Notes: generated by a model from the sequence alone, not told the origin. 32,611 nucleotides of DNA from Prescottella defluvii (GCF_000738775.1 NZ_JPOC01000053.1:1-32611); one strand, 5' to 3'; positions 1 through 11,690 are shown, numbered from the stretch's first letter. Translations and numbers: made by a program.

Positions 1-291
1 GTTCCAGCCTAACCGAATCCGCACCCGGGCGCAAACCCGGAACTTCACTCGGCCACCCGAAGACGCTCAACCACCCTACAGGAAGTCTCACACTCGGATT
101 TTCAGGCGCTCTCCGTACAACCTCGTTTTCCCTCACCTGAGCTGTGAAGCTCGGCGGCGGGTCGGTGTCCGTGTCGCTCTGACTTGGAATAAGTTACGCG
201 AACCCTTCGCCTAACGCCAAATCGCCTGTTCAGAGCCCTCGAACGGCCGGACGGCCCTGCGAATCGCGCGACGATCGGCTACGACTACGCG
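1..291. other. gene-free left edge
   Basis: I see no convincing coding region, RNA gene or strong terminator here. It lies downstream of the small minus-strand frame ending at 292 and may hold the 3' flank of a gene outside the window. Confidence 0.4.
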
Positions 292-489
292 CTACGGCAC
301 CCAGTACTTGGCGGCCAGCTCCTCGACGAGAGGGTCGTCCTCCGCAACTTCGTCGAGTGCAGCCAGGTCACCATCGATCGCGACGAGTCGCGGATCGTCG
401 CCTTCGAACTCCTCGACCGGATGCCCGCCGTTCTCCGCCAACTGCCGCAACAGCTTCTCTCGGACGCGGACCTTCAGTGATTCGCTCAC
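292..489 (-). CDS. small acidic hypothetical protein
   Basis: A minus-strand frame of about 65 codons, read from a GTG at 489. An alternative GTG at 516 would give 74 aa. The product starts with a basic helix-like stretch (SESLKVRVREKLLRQLAENG) and continues with a strongly acidic tail ending in LAAKYWVP. No family is recognised. The frame stays open far upstream into the tRNA gene, but that part is not protein-like, so a start near 489-516 is preferred. No clear ribosome binding site is seen at either GTG. It is kept because the composition looks like a folded small protein rather than a GC-frame shadow. Confidence 0.35.
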   Translation of the reverse strand: MSESLKVRVREKLLRQLAENGGHPVEEFEGDDPRLVAIDGDLAALDEVAEDDPLVEELAAKYWVP

Positions 490-539
490 CTTCCGAGCAT
501 GGCCGTTCTCGACCACCCTTGTCGAGCGGTTCGGACGGG

Positions 540-638
540 TCAGTCGTCGTCGTTCCGACGAAACGCCTGCCTTGCCACTGGGATCAGCATCACGAGTGCG
601 CCGATCATCAGGATCAACCAGAAGATCTCCATCAGCAC
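540..638 (-). CDS. possible 32-aa single-pass membrane peptide
   Basis: A short minus-strand frame (GTG at 638, in-frame ATG at 632, stop at 540) encodes one hydrophobic segment, EIFWLILMIGALVMLIPVA, followed by a basic-acidic tail RQAFRRNDD. The arrangement is that of a small membrane peptide with a positively charged cytoplasmic end. A purine-rich stretch precedes the GTG by about 8 nt. No family is recognised. It could be chance, as the frame is only 33 codons. Confidence 0.3.
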   Translation of the reverse strand: MLMEIFWLILMIGALVMLIPVARQAFRRNDDD

Positions 639-802
639 TGCCCCGCCCTTCCATAGGAGTGTGGGCTCTCCCTGTCCACCATTGTCCGCTGAACAAGGAA
701 CCGAACCAACGCCTCGGTGCCCGCGTCGTCCACGGCCGGCACGGGCATCTCCACTCCCTACCGCCCGGAGCCCGGATGCCGGGGACGCGCTCTCCGACGA
801 AA

Positions 803-842
803 AAAGGGCCCCTCACCTGGTAAACCAGGTGAGGGGCCCTTT
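803..842 (-). terminator. Rho-independent terminator of tRNA-Thr
   Basis: A perfect 18-bp stem (803-820 with 825-842) closes a TAAA loop. On the minus strand it is followed by a run of T. It sits 3-4 nt beyond the 3' end of the tRNA-Thr gene, so it is the likely terminator of that transcript. Confidence 0.85.
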
Positions 843-845
843 CGG

Positions 846-918
846 AGCTGCCTGAGAGAATCGAACTCTCGACCTTTTCATTACGAGTGAAATGCTCTAC
901 CGACTGAGCTAAGGCAGC
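846..918 (-). tRNA. tRNA-Thr (anticodon CGT)
   Basis: The minus strand folds as a standard cloverleaf: acceptor GCTGCCT/AGGCAGC, D stem GCTC/GAGC, anticodon stem TTTCA/TGAAA with loop CTCGTAA, and T stem GAGAG/CTCTC with loop TTCGATT. The discriminator base is T. The anticodon CGT reads ACG (Thr). CCA is not encoded. A strong hairpin terminator follows directly. Neither mobile element uses this tRNA as its attachment site. Confidence 0.95.
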
Positions 919-978
919 GTGCCTCTCGGCGCGTGCGAGTCTAGCGCGTACCCCTGCCCCAAAAGCAAATCGGGGCAT

Positions 979-2166
979 CTAGGCAAACTCCGCACCCAAC
1001 CGCGCGACGAGCGCGGCGACCGCGAACTTGGGCTTGACGTTCATGTCCAGGGCCTCCCGACAATCGAGGATTGCCTCGATACAGCGCAGCAGTCCCTCCC
1101 GAGAGGTCCGCGATGCGAGGTCCGCGGCCTGCTCGGACATGTCCGGATGGTTCGACGTCGCGCCCGATCCGAACGAGTAGGCCAGTGCGTCGCGGTACAG
1201 ACCCACGAGATCCATCAGCGCGCGGTCGAGCGAATCACGGCCGGTTCGCGTGGCCCGCGACTTCTGCCGCTTCTCGAGATCCTTGAGTACGCCGACCGAA
1301 CCGCGCAACGCCCCGGCCGCACCCTTGCCGGTGCCGCCGGCGCCCAGCGCCGTCCGAAGTTCCTCGGTCTCCCGCTCGTCCCGTTCGGCCGTCAATTCCT
1401 TGGCCTCGAGCTCGGCTGCCTGGATCAGTTCCTCGGCCGCGGCATACGCCGTGCCCGGTCGCAGCGCAGCCGTCGCCAGCGAGAGGGCCCGCTTGCGTCG
1501 GGCCCGGGCATCCTCGTCGCTCGCGAGGCGTCGGGCACGCCCGACGTGGCCACCACAGATGGAGGCGGCCCACTCCGCGGTCTCGGGGTCGAGTTGATCC
1601 CGTTCGCGCAGAACCTGGGCGATCGCGTCGACCGTCGGCGTGACCAGCGGAACATGCCGGCACCGCGAGCGGAGGGTGACCGAGATGTCCTGAGGGTCGA
1701 CCGACGGCGCACACAGCAGGAACACAGTGCGGTCCGGCGGTTCCTCGACAACCTTGAGGAGCGCGTTGGCGGCGCCCTCGGTGAGCCGATCGGCGTCTTC
1801 GATCACGACGACCTGCCACCGTCCGGTACTGGGCCGGCGCGACGCCGTCTGCACGATGCCGCGCATCTCCTTGACGCTGATGCTCAGGCCTTCGGGCACC
1901 ACCCGCCGGACATCACCGTGGGTGCCGGCCATCGTCGTCGTGCAGGCATGGCACTCCCCGCAGCCGGGTACGCCGTCGGACGTGCACTCCAGCGCCGCCG
2001 CGAAGCAGAGGGCCGCGACCGAACGGCCGGAGCCGGGTGGACCGGTGAACAGCCACGAGTGCGTCATCCGAGACCCGGCGTCGCCTCCGCGAGCAGCGGT
2101 GGCGGCAGCCGTCAGCTCGGTCTCGACATGCTCCTGGCCGACCAGTCGATCGAATACACCCGCCAC
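979..2166 (-). CDS. holB: DNA polymerase III subunit delta'
   Basis: This 395-aa clamp-loader subunit is expected to act with the tau/gamma and delta subunits to load the sliding clamp at the replication fork. An AAA+ core is visible: Walker A GPPGSGRS at about 42-49, four zinc-binding cysteines (C61, C69, C72, C75), Walker B VVVIEDADRL at about 119-128 and the SRC sensor motif at about 167-169. The C-terminal half is helical, with an extended acidic insert at about 260-285. The start is a GTG at 2166. It lies 35 nt downstream of topA on the same strand, so the two are probably cotranscribed, as in the Rv3644c-Rv3646c region. Confidence 0.93.
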   Translation of the reverse strand: MAGVFDRLVGQEHVETELTAAATAARGGDAGSRMTHSWLFTGPPGSGRSVAALCFAAALECTSDGVPGCGECHACTTTMAGTHGDVRRVVPEGLSISVKEMRGIVQTASRRPSTGRWQVVVIEDADRLTEGAANALLKVVEEPPDRTVFLLCAPSVDPQDISVTLRSRCRHVPLVTPTVDAIAQVLRERDQLDPETAEWAASICGGHVGRARRLASDEDARARRKRALSLATAALRPGTAYAAAEELIQAAELEAKELTAERDERETEELRTALGAGGTGKGAAGALRGSVGVLKDLEKRQKSRATRTGRDSLDRALMDLVGLYRDALAYSFGSGATSNHPDMSEQAADLASRTSREGLLRCIEAILDCREALDMNVKPKFAVAALVARLGAEFA

Positions 2167-2201
2167 GCGACGAGCCTAACGATCCGTGCCGACGCGCCGG
2201 A

Positions 2202-5132
<2,931 letters not shown>

Positions 5133-5256
5133 GCTCGATCAGTGCCGCTGTGCACCTGATGCGAATCTCGTCTCCGCCCCCGTTATACCGGGTCCGGTCA
5201 GTTACAGGGTGTCACACCAGGAAGATGAACGCGCATATCCGTCCCGCTCCGTTCGC

Positions 5257-5841
5257 TCAAATGTGCGGCCAGTTGCGCCGGGCATCGACATCGTCGGGCG
5301 GCCGACCGATGTTCTCCGCGAGATGCATAAGCCGTCGCCGGCCCGAAATGCGCAATCCCGGGGACGTCCCCCGGATTCCGATGATCGTCGGCGCTACCCC
5401 GGCACGCATCAGCGATTGGGCGAGTACCACGTGCGTATCGGGGGCATGGGGGTCGAGGCCGAGCACGTACCGCTGGCCGTCCGCCTCGACGCGGCCCGAG
5501 GCCAAGACCCACGCCCGTTGCTCACGGGACCCCGGGATCCAGCCGTCCGGCACCGCCTTCACAGCTCCGCGGGTCCACTGCACCGCCAGATCCGCCAACT
5601 GGGGAACCGGGGCCGTGCGCACCAGGGGGCGCCCCTCCTCGGACAAACCGATCTCGGCGTCCAGGCCGGCATCCCGGATCAACTCGGCGATCGCCTCGGC
5701 CCGCCACCTGCTGTCGACCACCACGGATACCCGGGCACCCTCCTTCGAGGTGACGACCTGTCCCTGCGCCGCGAGCAGCCCGCCGAGATCGGTGACCGCG
5801 GGCGGCACCGACTCGGCGGAGAAGAAGGACAGCTGAGCCAC
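5257..5841 (-). CDS. conserved hypothetical protein (Rv3647c-like)
   Basis: A 194-aa protein read from GTG at 5841, beginning AQLSFFSAESVPP. A longer frame to 5919 adds an N-terminus of unlikely composition. It has an alpha/beta-like N-terminal half (VSVVVDSRWRAEAIAELIRDAGL) and a C-terminal stretch with conserved-looking LMHLAENIGRPP. Position between topA and cspA and length match the actinobacterial gene known as Rv3647c in M. tuberculosis. Its function is unknown; no catalytic motif is seen. Confidence 0.75.
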   Translation of the reverse strand: MAQLSFFSAESVPPAVTDLGGLLAAQGQVVTSKEGARVSVVVDSRWRAEAIAELIRDAGLDAEIGLSEEGRPLVRTAPVPQLADLAVQWTRGAVKAVPDGWIPGSREQRAWVLASGRVEADGQRYVLGLDPHAPDTHVVLAQSLMRAGVAPTIIGIRGTSPGLRISGRRRLMHLAENIGRPPDDVDARRNWPHI

Positions 5842-5922
5842 AAGGTGGACAGTAGGCCAAGATCCGGCACCGTTCGCCCGGATCGCGCATCCCACACCGG
5901 AAGAAAAATCGGCCCACAACGA

Positions 5923-5962
5923 ACTCGTCCCCCACCACCGTTTCCGGTGGCAGGGGACGAGT
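5923..5962 (-). terminator. hairpin terminator downstream of cspA
   Basis: ACTCGTCCCC (5923-5932) pairs with GGGGACGAGT (5953-5962), and inside it CCACC pairs with GGTGG, leaving one 2-nt internal mismatch. It lies 55 nt beyond the cspA stop. No long T run follows, so it may act as an mRNA 3' end or with Rho. Confidence 0.6.
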
Positions 5963-6016
5963 CAGGCAGCGGTCAGTAGGACCGGCCTTGAATCAATCGT
6001 TCAGTTGGTGAACGGA

Positions 6017-6220
6017 TCAGATAGCGCGAACGCCGGTGGCCTGCGGGCCCTTGGTGCCCTGGCCGACCTCGAACTCGACGCGCTGGTTCTCCTCGAGGGT
6101 GCGGAAGCCGCTGCCCTGGATCTCCGAGTAGTGGACGAAGACGTCAGCGGAGCCGTCCTCGGGAGCGATGAAGCCGAAGCCCTTTTCCGCGTTGAACCAC
6201 TTCACAGTGCCCTGTGCCAT
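6017..6220 (-). CDS. cspA: cold-shock protein CspA
   Basis: A 67-aa single cold-shock domain, expected to bind single-stranded RNA/DNA and act as an RNA chaperone. RNP1 (KGFGFI, about 13-18) and RNP2 (VFVHY, about 27-31) are intact. The start at 6220 is set by a good ribosome binding site, AGAAGGA, about 6 nt upstream; the frame continues open upstream but is not protein-like. The length is normal for the family. It sits in the conserved topA-cspA-helicase order and is divergent from the helicase. Confidence 0.97.
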   Translation of the reverse strand: MAQGTVKWFNAEKGFGFIAPEDGSADVFVHYSEIQGSGFRTLEENQRVEFEVGQGTKGPQATGVRAI

Positions 6221-6596
6221 GCTTTTCCTTCTCTTTCTTACACCGGATTCGATGGACAGCACTTCCGGTCCATCGGGCCGGTTCCGACCGCTGTACTTTC
6301 TCGATTCCCCCTCAGGAACGCATAAGCACCGCGCTCGCAACATCGATCCTGCGAGCGTTTAAACGAACACAGAAGCTGCGACCAGGTCACAGTCAACCAC
6401 GTCGGACGCGCCCGCAACAGTCGAAAGACGAACAAATACTGCAAATGGTTGATCTTGCACCAGGTGCCACTCGAACTACCGTGGGGTACACCCCTGCCGG
6501 ACACCCGTCCCCGAACGCAGATAGGATCAAAACCGCAGGTCCAGCCAGCGGAAGCAGCCCAGGACGCGACCCGACGACAATTCCGGAAGAGGTCCC
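6221..6596. promoter_or_regulatory. divergent promoter region cspA / helicase
   Basis: A 376-bp gap between two divergent genes must hold the promoters of both. It includes an inverted repeat GCTCGCA/TGCGAGC (6333-6339/6350-6356) and a 10-bp palindrome CGTTTAAACG (6356-6365). On the minus strand these would lie upstream of or within the cspA leader. Long structured leaders are usual for cspA-type genes, but exact promoters cannot be placed. Confidence 0.5.
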
Positions 6597-8963
6597 GTGA
6601 ACCCCTCGCCCCACTCCCACGACACGGGAGAAAACGGCGACAACTCGTTCGGGCGGACCCTTCTCGATCGTCTACTGGCCGGTACACCGGCGGGTGAACA
6701 ACCCTTGACGTTCACCGCAGAACTTCCGCCGCGGGTTTCCCGATTCGTCGAATGGCCGGAGTGGTCCGCAGACGCCGCAGTGCGCGCGTTGCGGGCGGCC
6801 GGGATTCCGCGACCGTGGAGTCATCAGGCCGAGGCGGCATCGATCGCGGCGGCCGGAGAACACGTCGTCGTCGCGACCGGTACCGCGTCCGGTAAATCGT
6901 TCGCATATCAACTACCGGTACTCACCGCGCTCGCCGAAGATTCCCGCGGCACCGCGTTGTACCTCTCCCCGACCAAGGCACTCGGCGCCGATCAGTTGCG
7001 CGCCGCGATCGCGCTCACCGAGTCCGAGCCCGAACTCGGGTCGATCCACCCCAGCGGCTTCGACGGCGACACTCCGACCGAGATCCGGCAGTGGGCGCGG
7101 GCGAACTCCCGATGGATCTTCACGAACCCGGACATGTTGCACATCGGGATCCTGCGATCGCACCAACGCTGGTCTCACCTGTTCCGCAACCTGCGCTACG
7201 TCGTGGTCGACGAGTGCCACTCCTATCGAGGCGTGTTCGGTTCCAACGTCGCACTGGTACTGCGGCGGTTGCGTCGCATCGCGGCCCGGTACGGCGCGAA
7301 CCCCGTATTCGTCCTCGCGAGCGCGACCACCGCCGATCCCGGCGCGGCCGCGTCCCGACTGATCGGTGCCCCCTGCGCCGAAGTCACCGAGGACGGCTCA
7401 CCACACGGGCCCCGCACCATCGCGCTGTGGGAGCCGCCGCTGCTCCCGTCCGTCACCGGGGAGAACGGCGCACCGGTGCGACGGGCCGCGGGATCGGAAG
7501 CGTCCCGCATCATGGCCGACCTGCTCGTCGAAGGCGCCCGAACCCTGACCTTCGTCCGGTCCCGCCGCGGCGCGGAACTCACCGCGATGGGCACCCGACG
7601 CGCCCTGGCCGAGGTCGACCCGGACCTGGCCGGGCGGGTGGCGGCCTATCGCGCCGGATACCTGGCCGAGGACCGTCGCGACCTCGAGGCCGCGCTCGCC
7701 GACGGTCGACTGCTCGGTGTCGCGACGACGAACGCCCTCGAACTCGGGGTCGACATCGCCGGCCTCGACGCCGTCGTGGTCGCGGGCTTCCCCGGCACCG
7801 TCGCCTCGTTCTGGCAGCAGGCCGGCCGCTCCGGCAGGCGGGGCGAGGGATCGCTCGTGGTCCTGGTGGCGCGCGACGACCCACTCGACACCTATCTGGT
7901 GCACCACCCGGCGGCACTGCTGGATCGTCCGGTCGAGGCCACCGTGACCGACCCGACCAATCCGTACGTCCTCGGCCCGCAGTTGCTGTGCGCGGCGCTG
8001 GAACTACCCCTGTCCGACGCCGAGGTCGCCGACTTCGGTGCGACGGAGGTGCTGACCGAGTTGGCCGCGCAAGGCCTGATCCGGCGTCGGGCGCACGGCT
8101 GGTTCGTCACCGCCGGCTCCGATCCGCACAGCAACGTCGACATCCGCGGCGGCATCGGCGGCCAGGTCGCGATCGTCGACGGCGAATCCGGACGCATGCT
8201 GGGGACTGTCGACTCCGGCCGCGCCCCGGCGACCGCCCACCCGGGGGCCGTCCACATCCACCAGGGTGAATCCTTCGTCGTCGACCACCTCGATCTCGAC
8301 GACGGGATCGCCTTGGTGCATGCCGAGGACCCGGACTGGACCACCTCGGCCCGGGAGATCACCGACATCGCGATCGGCGACGTCGCCGAACACAAGCGGT
8401 ACGGCGGGGTGGGCGTCGCACTGGTGCAGGTCGAGGTGACGCATCAGGTGGTCGGCTACCTGCGCCGGCTGTCGTCCGGCGAGGTGCTGGACTCGGTGGA
8501 ACTCGACATGCCGGCGCAGACCCTGCAGACCCGGGCCGTGATGTACACGATCACCCCGGAACTGTTGGAGGAGGCGGGCATCGGCGCCGACCGCGTCCCC
8601 GGCGCGCTGCACGCCGCCGAGCACGCCGCGATCGGGCTCCTTCCTCTGGTCGCGACGTGCGACCGGGGCGACATCGGCGGCGTCTCGACGGCACTGCACC
8701 CGGACACCGGCCTGCCGACGGTGTTTGTGTACGACGGACACCCCGGCGGGGCCGGGTTCGCCGACCGCGGCCACGCCGAAGTGGTCCGCTGGCTGAGCGC
8801 CACCCGGGACGCGATCGAGTCCTGCGAGTGCGCCACCGGATGCCCCTCGTGTGTGCACTCCCCCAAGTGCGGCAACGGCAATCAGCCTCTCGACAAGGAC
8901 GGCGCGATCCGGGTTCTCACCGCGGTGCTGACGGCGGTGGACCCGGACCGCACGGCGACCTGA
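6597..8963 (+). CDS. DECH-box superfamily 2 helicase (SftH/MrfA type)
   Basis: A 788-aa ATP-dependent DNA helicase. It has Walker A ATGTASGKS (93-101), the box II motif DECH in VVVDECHS, SATT in motif III position, and motif VI QQAGRSGRRG. Near the C-terminus is a four-cysteine cluster (CECATGCPSC, then C) typical of the MrfA/Hrq1/YprA zinc-binding domain. Mycobacterial SftH is of this clade and is a 3'-5' DNA translocase. The GTG start at 6597 has GGAAGAGG just upstream. It is the helicase of the actinobacterial helicase/secretion neighbourhood and converges with the Tad genes, its stop lying 5 nt from the last tad stop. Confidence 0.92.
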   Translation: MNPSPHSHDTGENGDNSFGRTLLDRLLAGTPAGEQPLTFTAELPPRVSRFVEWPEWSADAAVRALRAAGIPRPWSHQAEAASIAAAGEHVVVATGTASGKSFAYQLPVLTALAEDSRGTALYLSPTKALGADQLRAAIALTESEPELGSIHPSGFDGDTPTEIRQWARANSRWIFTNPDMLHIGILRSHQRWSHLFRNLRYVVVDECHSYRGVFGSNVALVLRRLRRIAARYGANPVFVLASATTADPGAAASRLIGAPCAEVTEDGSPHGPRTIALWEPPLLPSVTGENGAPVRRAAGSEASRIMADLLVEGARTLTFVRSRRGAELTAMGTRRALAEVDPDLAGRVAAYRAGYLAEDRRDLEAALADGRLLGVATTNALELGVDIAGLDAVVVAGFPGTVASFWQQAGRSGRRGEGSLVVLVARDDPLDTYLVHHPAALLDRPVEATVTDPTNPYVLGPQLLCAALELPLSDAEVADFGATEVLTELAAQGLIRRRAHGWFVTAGSDPHSNVDIRGGIGGQVAIVDGESGRMLGTVDSGRAPATAHPGAVHIHQGESFVVDHLDLDDGIALVHAEDPDWTTSAREITDIAIGDVAEHKRYGGVGVALVQVEVTHQVVGYLRRLSSGEVLDSVELDMPAQTLQTRAVMYTITPELLEEAGIGADRVPGALHAAEHAAIGLLPLVATCDRGDIGGVSTALHPDTGLPTVFVYDGHPGGAGFADRGHAEVVRWLSATRDAIESCECATGCPSCVHSPKCGNGNQPLDKDGAIRVLTAVLTAVDPDRTAT

Positions 8964-8968
8964 ACCGC

Positions 8969-9325
8969 TCACTCGGCCGGCCCGGCCCGTGCGACGGCGC
9001 GTGCGGGGCCGGCAACGAACGACACGGACCCCACTCGCACCTGCGCCTCGACCACCACGTCCCAGCCGCTGACCGCGCACCGCGCCACCGTGGCGCCCAT
9101 CCGATCCGCGATGGACGTGGCTGCGATGCAGGAGGATTCGTCACCACCGGACAGCGCGGACGCCGCCGCGAGTGCCGCCAGATCCGCGACGGCCTGCGCC
9201 CGATGCCGGGCAGCGACCGCCCCGCCGACGTGCACGAGTCCGGCGGTGACCACGACGAGTGCCGTCAGCGCGAAGCACGCGAACACCGTCGCACCCCCGG
9301 ATTCGTCCTCCCGCAGACCCGTCAC
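8969..9325 (-). CDS. TadE/G-like protein of helicase/secretion neighbourhood (Rv3654c-like)
   Basis: A 118-aa protein with a short charged N-terminus (REDESGGATVFA) followed by one hydrophobic segment (about 13-35), as in TadE/TadG-like pseudopilins. The rest is expected outside the membrane and contains two cysteines (in SSCIA and ARCAV). Start and stop overlap the preceding tadE gene by GTGA (9322-9325), so it is translationally coupled. It is the last gene of the Tad operon and is now 19 kb from its upstream half. Confidence 0.8.
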   Translation of the reverse strand: MTGLREDESGGATVFACFALTALVVVTAGLVHVGGAVAARHRAQAVADLAALAAASALSGGDESSCIAATSIADRMGATVARCAVSGWDVVVEAQVRVGSVSFVAGPARAVARAGPAE

Positions 9326-9678
9326 CCGTCCGCCGTCCTCGGCTCACGGACCGCGACCGCCTCGGCCGACAACTCCACCAGCGGCAGCAACGCGGCGCGG
9401 GCCCGCACCGTCGCCACGACGAACTCCCCGTCGTCGTCGAGGGTGATGTCCGCACCGGACGGTGCGACCCGCCGCGCCACGGTGACCGCGTTGGCACGGT
9501 CGTCGCGGGCGGCCAATCTCGCCGCTTCCCGCGCCGCGTCGATGCACTGCACCTGCGCCGACACCGCGACGATCGCCCCGATGCAGAGGACCACCACGGT
9601 CACGATGGACGCGATCGCGATCGCCGCCTCCACCGTGACCGCACCGTCCTCCCGCCGCAGGACGGACCGTGCCGTCAC
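9322..9678 (-). CDS. TadE family pseudopilin (Rv3655c-like)
   Basis: A 118-aa protein with a class III type N-terminus: RREDGAVTVEAAIA, then a hydrophobic helix to about residue 42. The glutamate at +5 of the hydrophobic stretch is the usual prepilin-peptidase feature. It is expected to be an assembly factor of a Tad-like pilus or secretion system in the cell envelope. Its GTG overlaps the DUF4244 stop (GTGA at 9675-9678), so its translation would normally depend on the gene that is now split by two elements. Confidence 0.85.
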   Translation of the reverse strand: MTARSVLRREDGAVTVEAAIAIASIVTVVVLCIGAIVAVSAQVQCIDAAREAARLAARDDRANAVTVARRVAPSGADITLDDDGEFVVATVRARAALLPLVELSAEAVAVREPRTADG

Positions 9679-9747
9679 ACCGACGTGGCCAACGCCTTGT
9701 CGATGATGCCGGTGAGCGCCGAGACGATCGAGTCCCCGGTCACGACG
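9675..9747 (-). pseudogene. DUF4244 pilin-like gene, 3' third
   Basis: The minus strand encodes VVTGDSIVSALTGIIDKALATSV and stop at 9675, the conserved C-terminus of actinobacterial DUF4244 proteins (Rv3656c-like). It is cut from the rest of the gene by elements 1 and 2. It joins in frame to the middle piece at 18728 through the repeat GTCACGACG. Confidence 0.9.
9739..9747. repeat. attachment core, left end of element 1
   Basis: GTCACGACG is identical to 18719-18727. Host sequence lies to the left (DUF4244 codons for TGDSIV) and element DNA to the right. Confidence 0.85.
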
Positions 9748-9841
9748 AAGGTAGAAGTTGGACTGTCACAAATGACACGGCCCTAGCGAGCGCGCCAACG
9801 CTCAGCCAGGACCTCAGCCCACTAGCGGAATCGAGCCGCCC

Positions 9842-10120
9842 GTGAACCGTTCCAGCAGTGTATCCGCGCAACCGATCATGTGGGTAGCACCCACGGCCAC
9901 CCTTGAGGTGGTGGCAGTGCGCACCGTGACCGAACGCGTCAATACCGTTGAGACAGGCGTGAAGTTGCACCTTGAGCGCCACGCTGACGCAACGCGCCGG
10001 TTCGTTGTCTCCCTATCGGCCGCAAATCCGCTTGGCTCGCCTGAGCTTGCCGCCGAGAGACTGCCTGAACTCATTTGCGCACTGTCTGACCTCTACCTCA
10101 CCTACCGCGCGAGCACATAG
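9842..10120 (+). CDS. hypothetical protein, element 1 left end
   Basis: A 92-aa frame from GTG at 9842, with a weak purine stretch upstream. The central part (VTERVNTVETGVKLHLERHADATRR) is charged and beta/helix-like; the end is ELICALSDLYLTYRAST. No family is recognised. It is followed by a hairpin at 10134-10161, which supports a real transcription unit. Confidence 0.45.
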   Translation: MNRSSSVSAQPIMWVAPTATLEVVAVRTVTERVNTVETGVKLHLERHADATRRFVVSLSAANPLGSPELAAERLPELICALSDLYLTYRAST

Positions 10121-10133
10121 CGGCCCGTTGGGT

Positions 10134-10161
10134 CGCACAGGTGCCTCACGGCACCTGTGCG
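10134..10161. terminator. hairpin after small ORF
   Basis: A perfect 12-bp stem: CGCACAGGTGCC (10134-10145) pairs with GGCACCTGTGCG (10150-10161), with a TCAC loop. No T run follows, so it may be a Rho-assisted terminator or an RNA 3' end. Confidence 0.6.
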
Positions 10162-10624
10162 GCCTTGCGGGTCGGTCCGTGCTGTCGGCCATTTCGGTAC
10201 GCCAGGCGCACCCTTCCCCATCGCTCAATCCCCTGTGCCCGTGGGCCTTCCAACGGGTAGACCGCCTCACCAGCGGTGCCGTCGCCCGTCAGAGGGGCCA
10301 CAGCAACCATTCCGATTACACAGTGACACCCGTTGAAGGCAGGCCCGGACGGGGACAGCGTGGTAGCTGTAGCGCGCTGTGTGAGCATCCCGGCCCTGAC
10401 GCCATACGAGTGATTCCCGTAGGCGTGTGCATACCAACCGACCGCAGCGACCGACCGACCGGCGAGAAGGCGCATCCGTACCTATGCGGTACGGGGTACG
10501 CCCTGCCCTCTCCCCACTCCCTCCCTCCCGGCGAATTCCCCCCGCAGAGTTCGCCAGGACACCCGTTGCGCCCTTCTGGGTCGAAATGCTGGACGAATCT
10601 GGCGGACTACTTCATACTCCGAGA
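10162..10624. other. gene-free leader before RelA/SpoT-type gene
   Basis: No convincing gene is seen. Base composition falls towards the right as the lower-GC synthetase gene begins. It should hold the promoter of that gene, but no clear -35/-10 pair can be singled out. Confidence 0.35.
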
Positions 10625-11620
10625 ATGAGCGAAACGACTCTTCCAGCTCTCCAAGCGGCGAGCGTGGATGCAGGAATTGAATACGACGGCCGACTGCATC
10701 TCTACAACAGACTCGCGGATGAGATCGAGTTCTCAATCAAAGAGAAGCTCAGCAACACCGAGATCAAGATCCACTCCCTCACCTGCCGAGTGAAGGAGCG
10801 GAAGAGCTTCCTAGATAAGATTCTCCGAAAAGGTTACACAAGACCAATGGAGCAAACTCCCGACCTTGTGGGCGGGCGAGTGGTCTGCCTATTTGTCAAA
10901 GATCTACCCAAGATTCAAGAGATAATCGAACAGAGTTTCGACGTCAAGGTTGTTGAGAACAAAATTGAACAGCTTCCTTCGGAAAGCTTCGGATATATGT
11001 CAGTCCACTACGAATGCCTGCTTAACGACGCCCACCGAGGCCCCCGCTACGATGAATTGAAGGGGATACGATTCGAGATACAATGCCGAACCCTCCTCAT
11101 GGACGCATGGGCGAATGTTTCCCACCACCTCGCATACAAGGGAGAAGCTAGCATCCCGCCCGAACTTAAGAAAGACTTCCACGCTCTCAGCGCCTTGTTC
11201 TACATTGCCGACCAGCAGTTCCAGCAGATCAACGACGCATCGGCTATATCCGAGATGAGTGCTGCCGCGACGATCGCGCTCAGCGCCAACGTTGACGTCG
11301 GAATCAATCGAGCTACGCTCAAGGCCCTTCTTTCCGAGCTATTCCATGAACGCGAACAGGACTCGGATGAAACCTTCTCGGAACTTGTAGAACAGCTTTC
11401 AGCGAGAGAGATCATTGGGATCGGCAAGCTGCGCAATCTCCTCCAGGAAAACAAGCGTCGCGCGGAGCAAGATGAGGTCGATGACATGCCCTACAGCACC
11501 CTAGATTCCGAAGTCCTATCCCCGTACACGCAAGTCGGGTTCGCACGTAGCTGCCTCACCATGGCGTTCCCTGATGAGCCATTTTTCGTCCATATTGAGG
11601 ACGATGACGATGTCTTTTAG
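10625..11620 (+). CDS. RelA/SpoT-domain nucleotide (pp)pGpp-type synthetase
   Basis: A 331-aa protein, ATG at 10625. Synthetase-domain motifs are in order: CRVKERKSF (about 54-62), PDLVGGRVV (79-87, with the catalytic-type Asp D80), GYMSVHY (123-129) and EIQCRTLLMDAWA (151-163) followed by HHLAYK. No HD hydrolase, TGS or ACT domain is present. About 150 C-terminal residues are helical and acidic (ending HIEDDDDVF) and match no family I know. Short synthetases of this kind act as alarmone synthetases or toxins (toxSAS; the CapRel defence protein has a regulatory C-terminal part). Codon use is less GC-rich than its neighbours, suggesting recent transfer. Its place at the element end, opposite the structural operon, suggests cargo. 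Confidence 0.8.
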   Translation: MSETTLPALQAASVDAGIEYDGRLHLYNRLADEIEFSIKEKLSNTEIKIHSLTCRVKERKSFLDKILRKGYTRPMEQTPDLVGGRVVCLFVKDLPKIQEIIEQSFDVKVVENKIEQLPSESFGYMSVHYECLLNDAHRGPRYDELKGIRFEIQCRTLLMDAWANVSHHLAYKGEASIPPELKKDFHALSALFYIADQQFQQINDASAISEMSAAATIALSANVDVGINRATLKALLSELFHEREQDSDETFSELVEQLSAREIIGIGKLRNLLQENKRRAEQDEVDDMPYSTLDSEVLSPYTQVGFARSCLTMAFPDEPFFVHIEDDDDVF

Positions 11621-11655
11621 AACTCAATCAACCACGGTGAATCGAACCTAAAAGG

Positions 11656-11690
11656 AACCGCCTCCCCATGCAGTCTCACGGAAGGCGGTT
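11656..11690. terminator. bidirectional terminator between synthetase and capsid genes
   Basis: AACCGCCT (11656-11663) pairs with AGGCGGTT (11683-11690). A-rich sequence lies on the left and a short T stretch on the right. It sits between two convergent genes. Confidence 0.65.

Noticed and set aside
846-918. tRNA-Thr as integration site
   Set aside because: No duplicate of the tRNA 3' end is found elsewhere in the window, and both element boundaries map inside DUF4244.
292-978. 228-codon frame running through the tRNA-Thr gene
   Set aside because: The N-terminal two thirds is a translation of tRNA and terminator DNA; only the last 65-75 codons look like protein.
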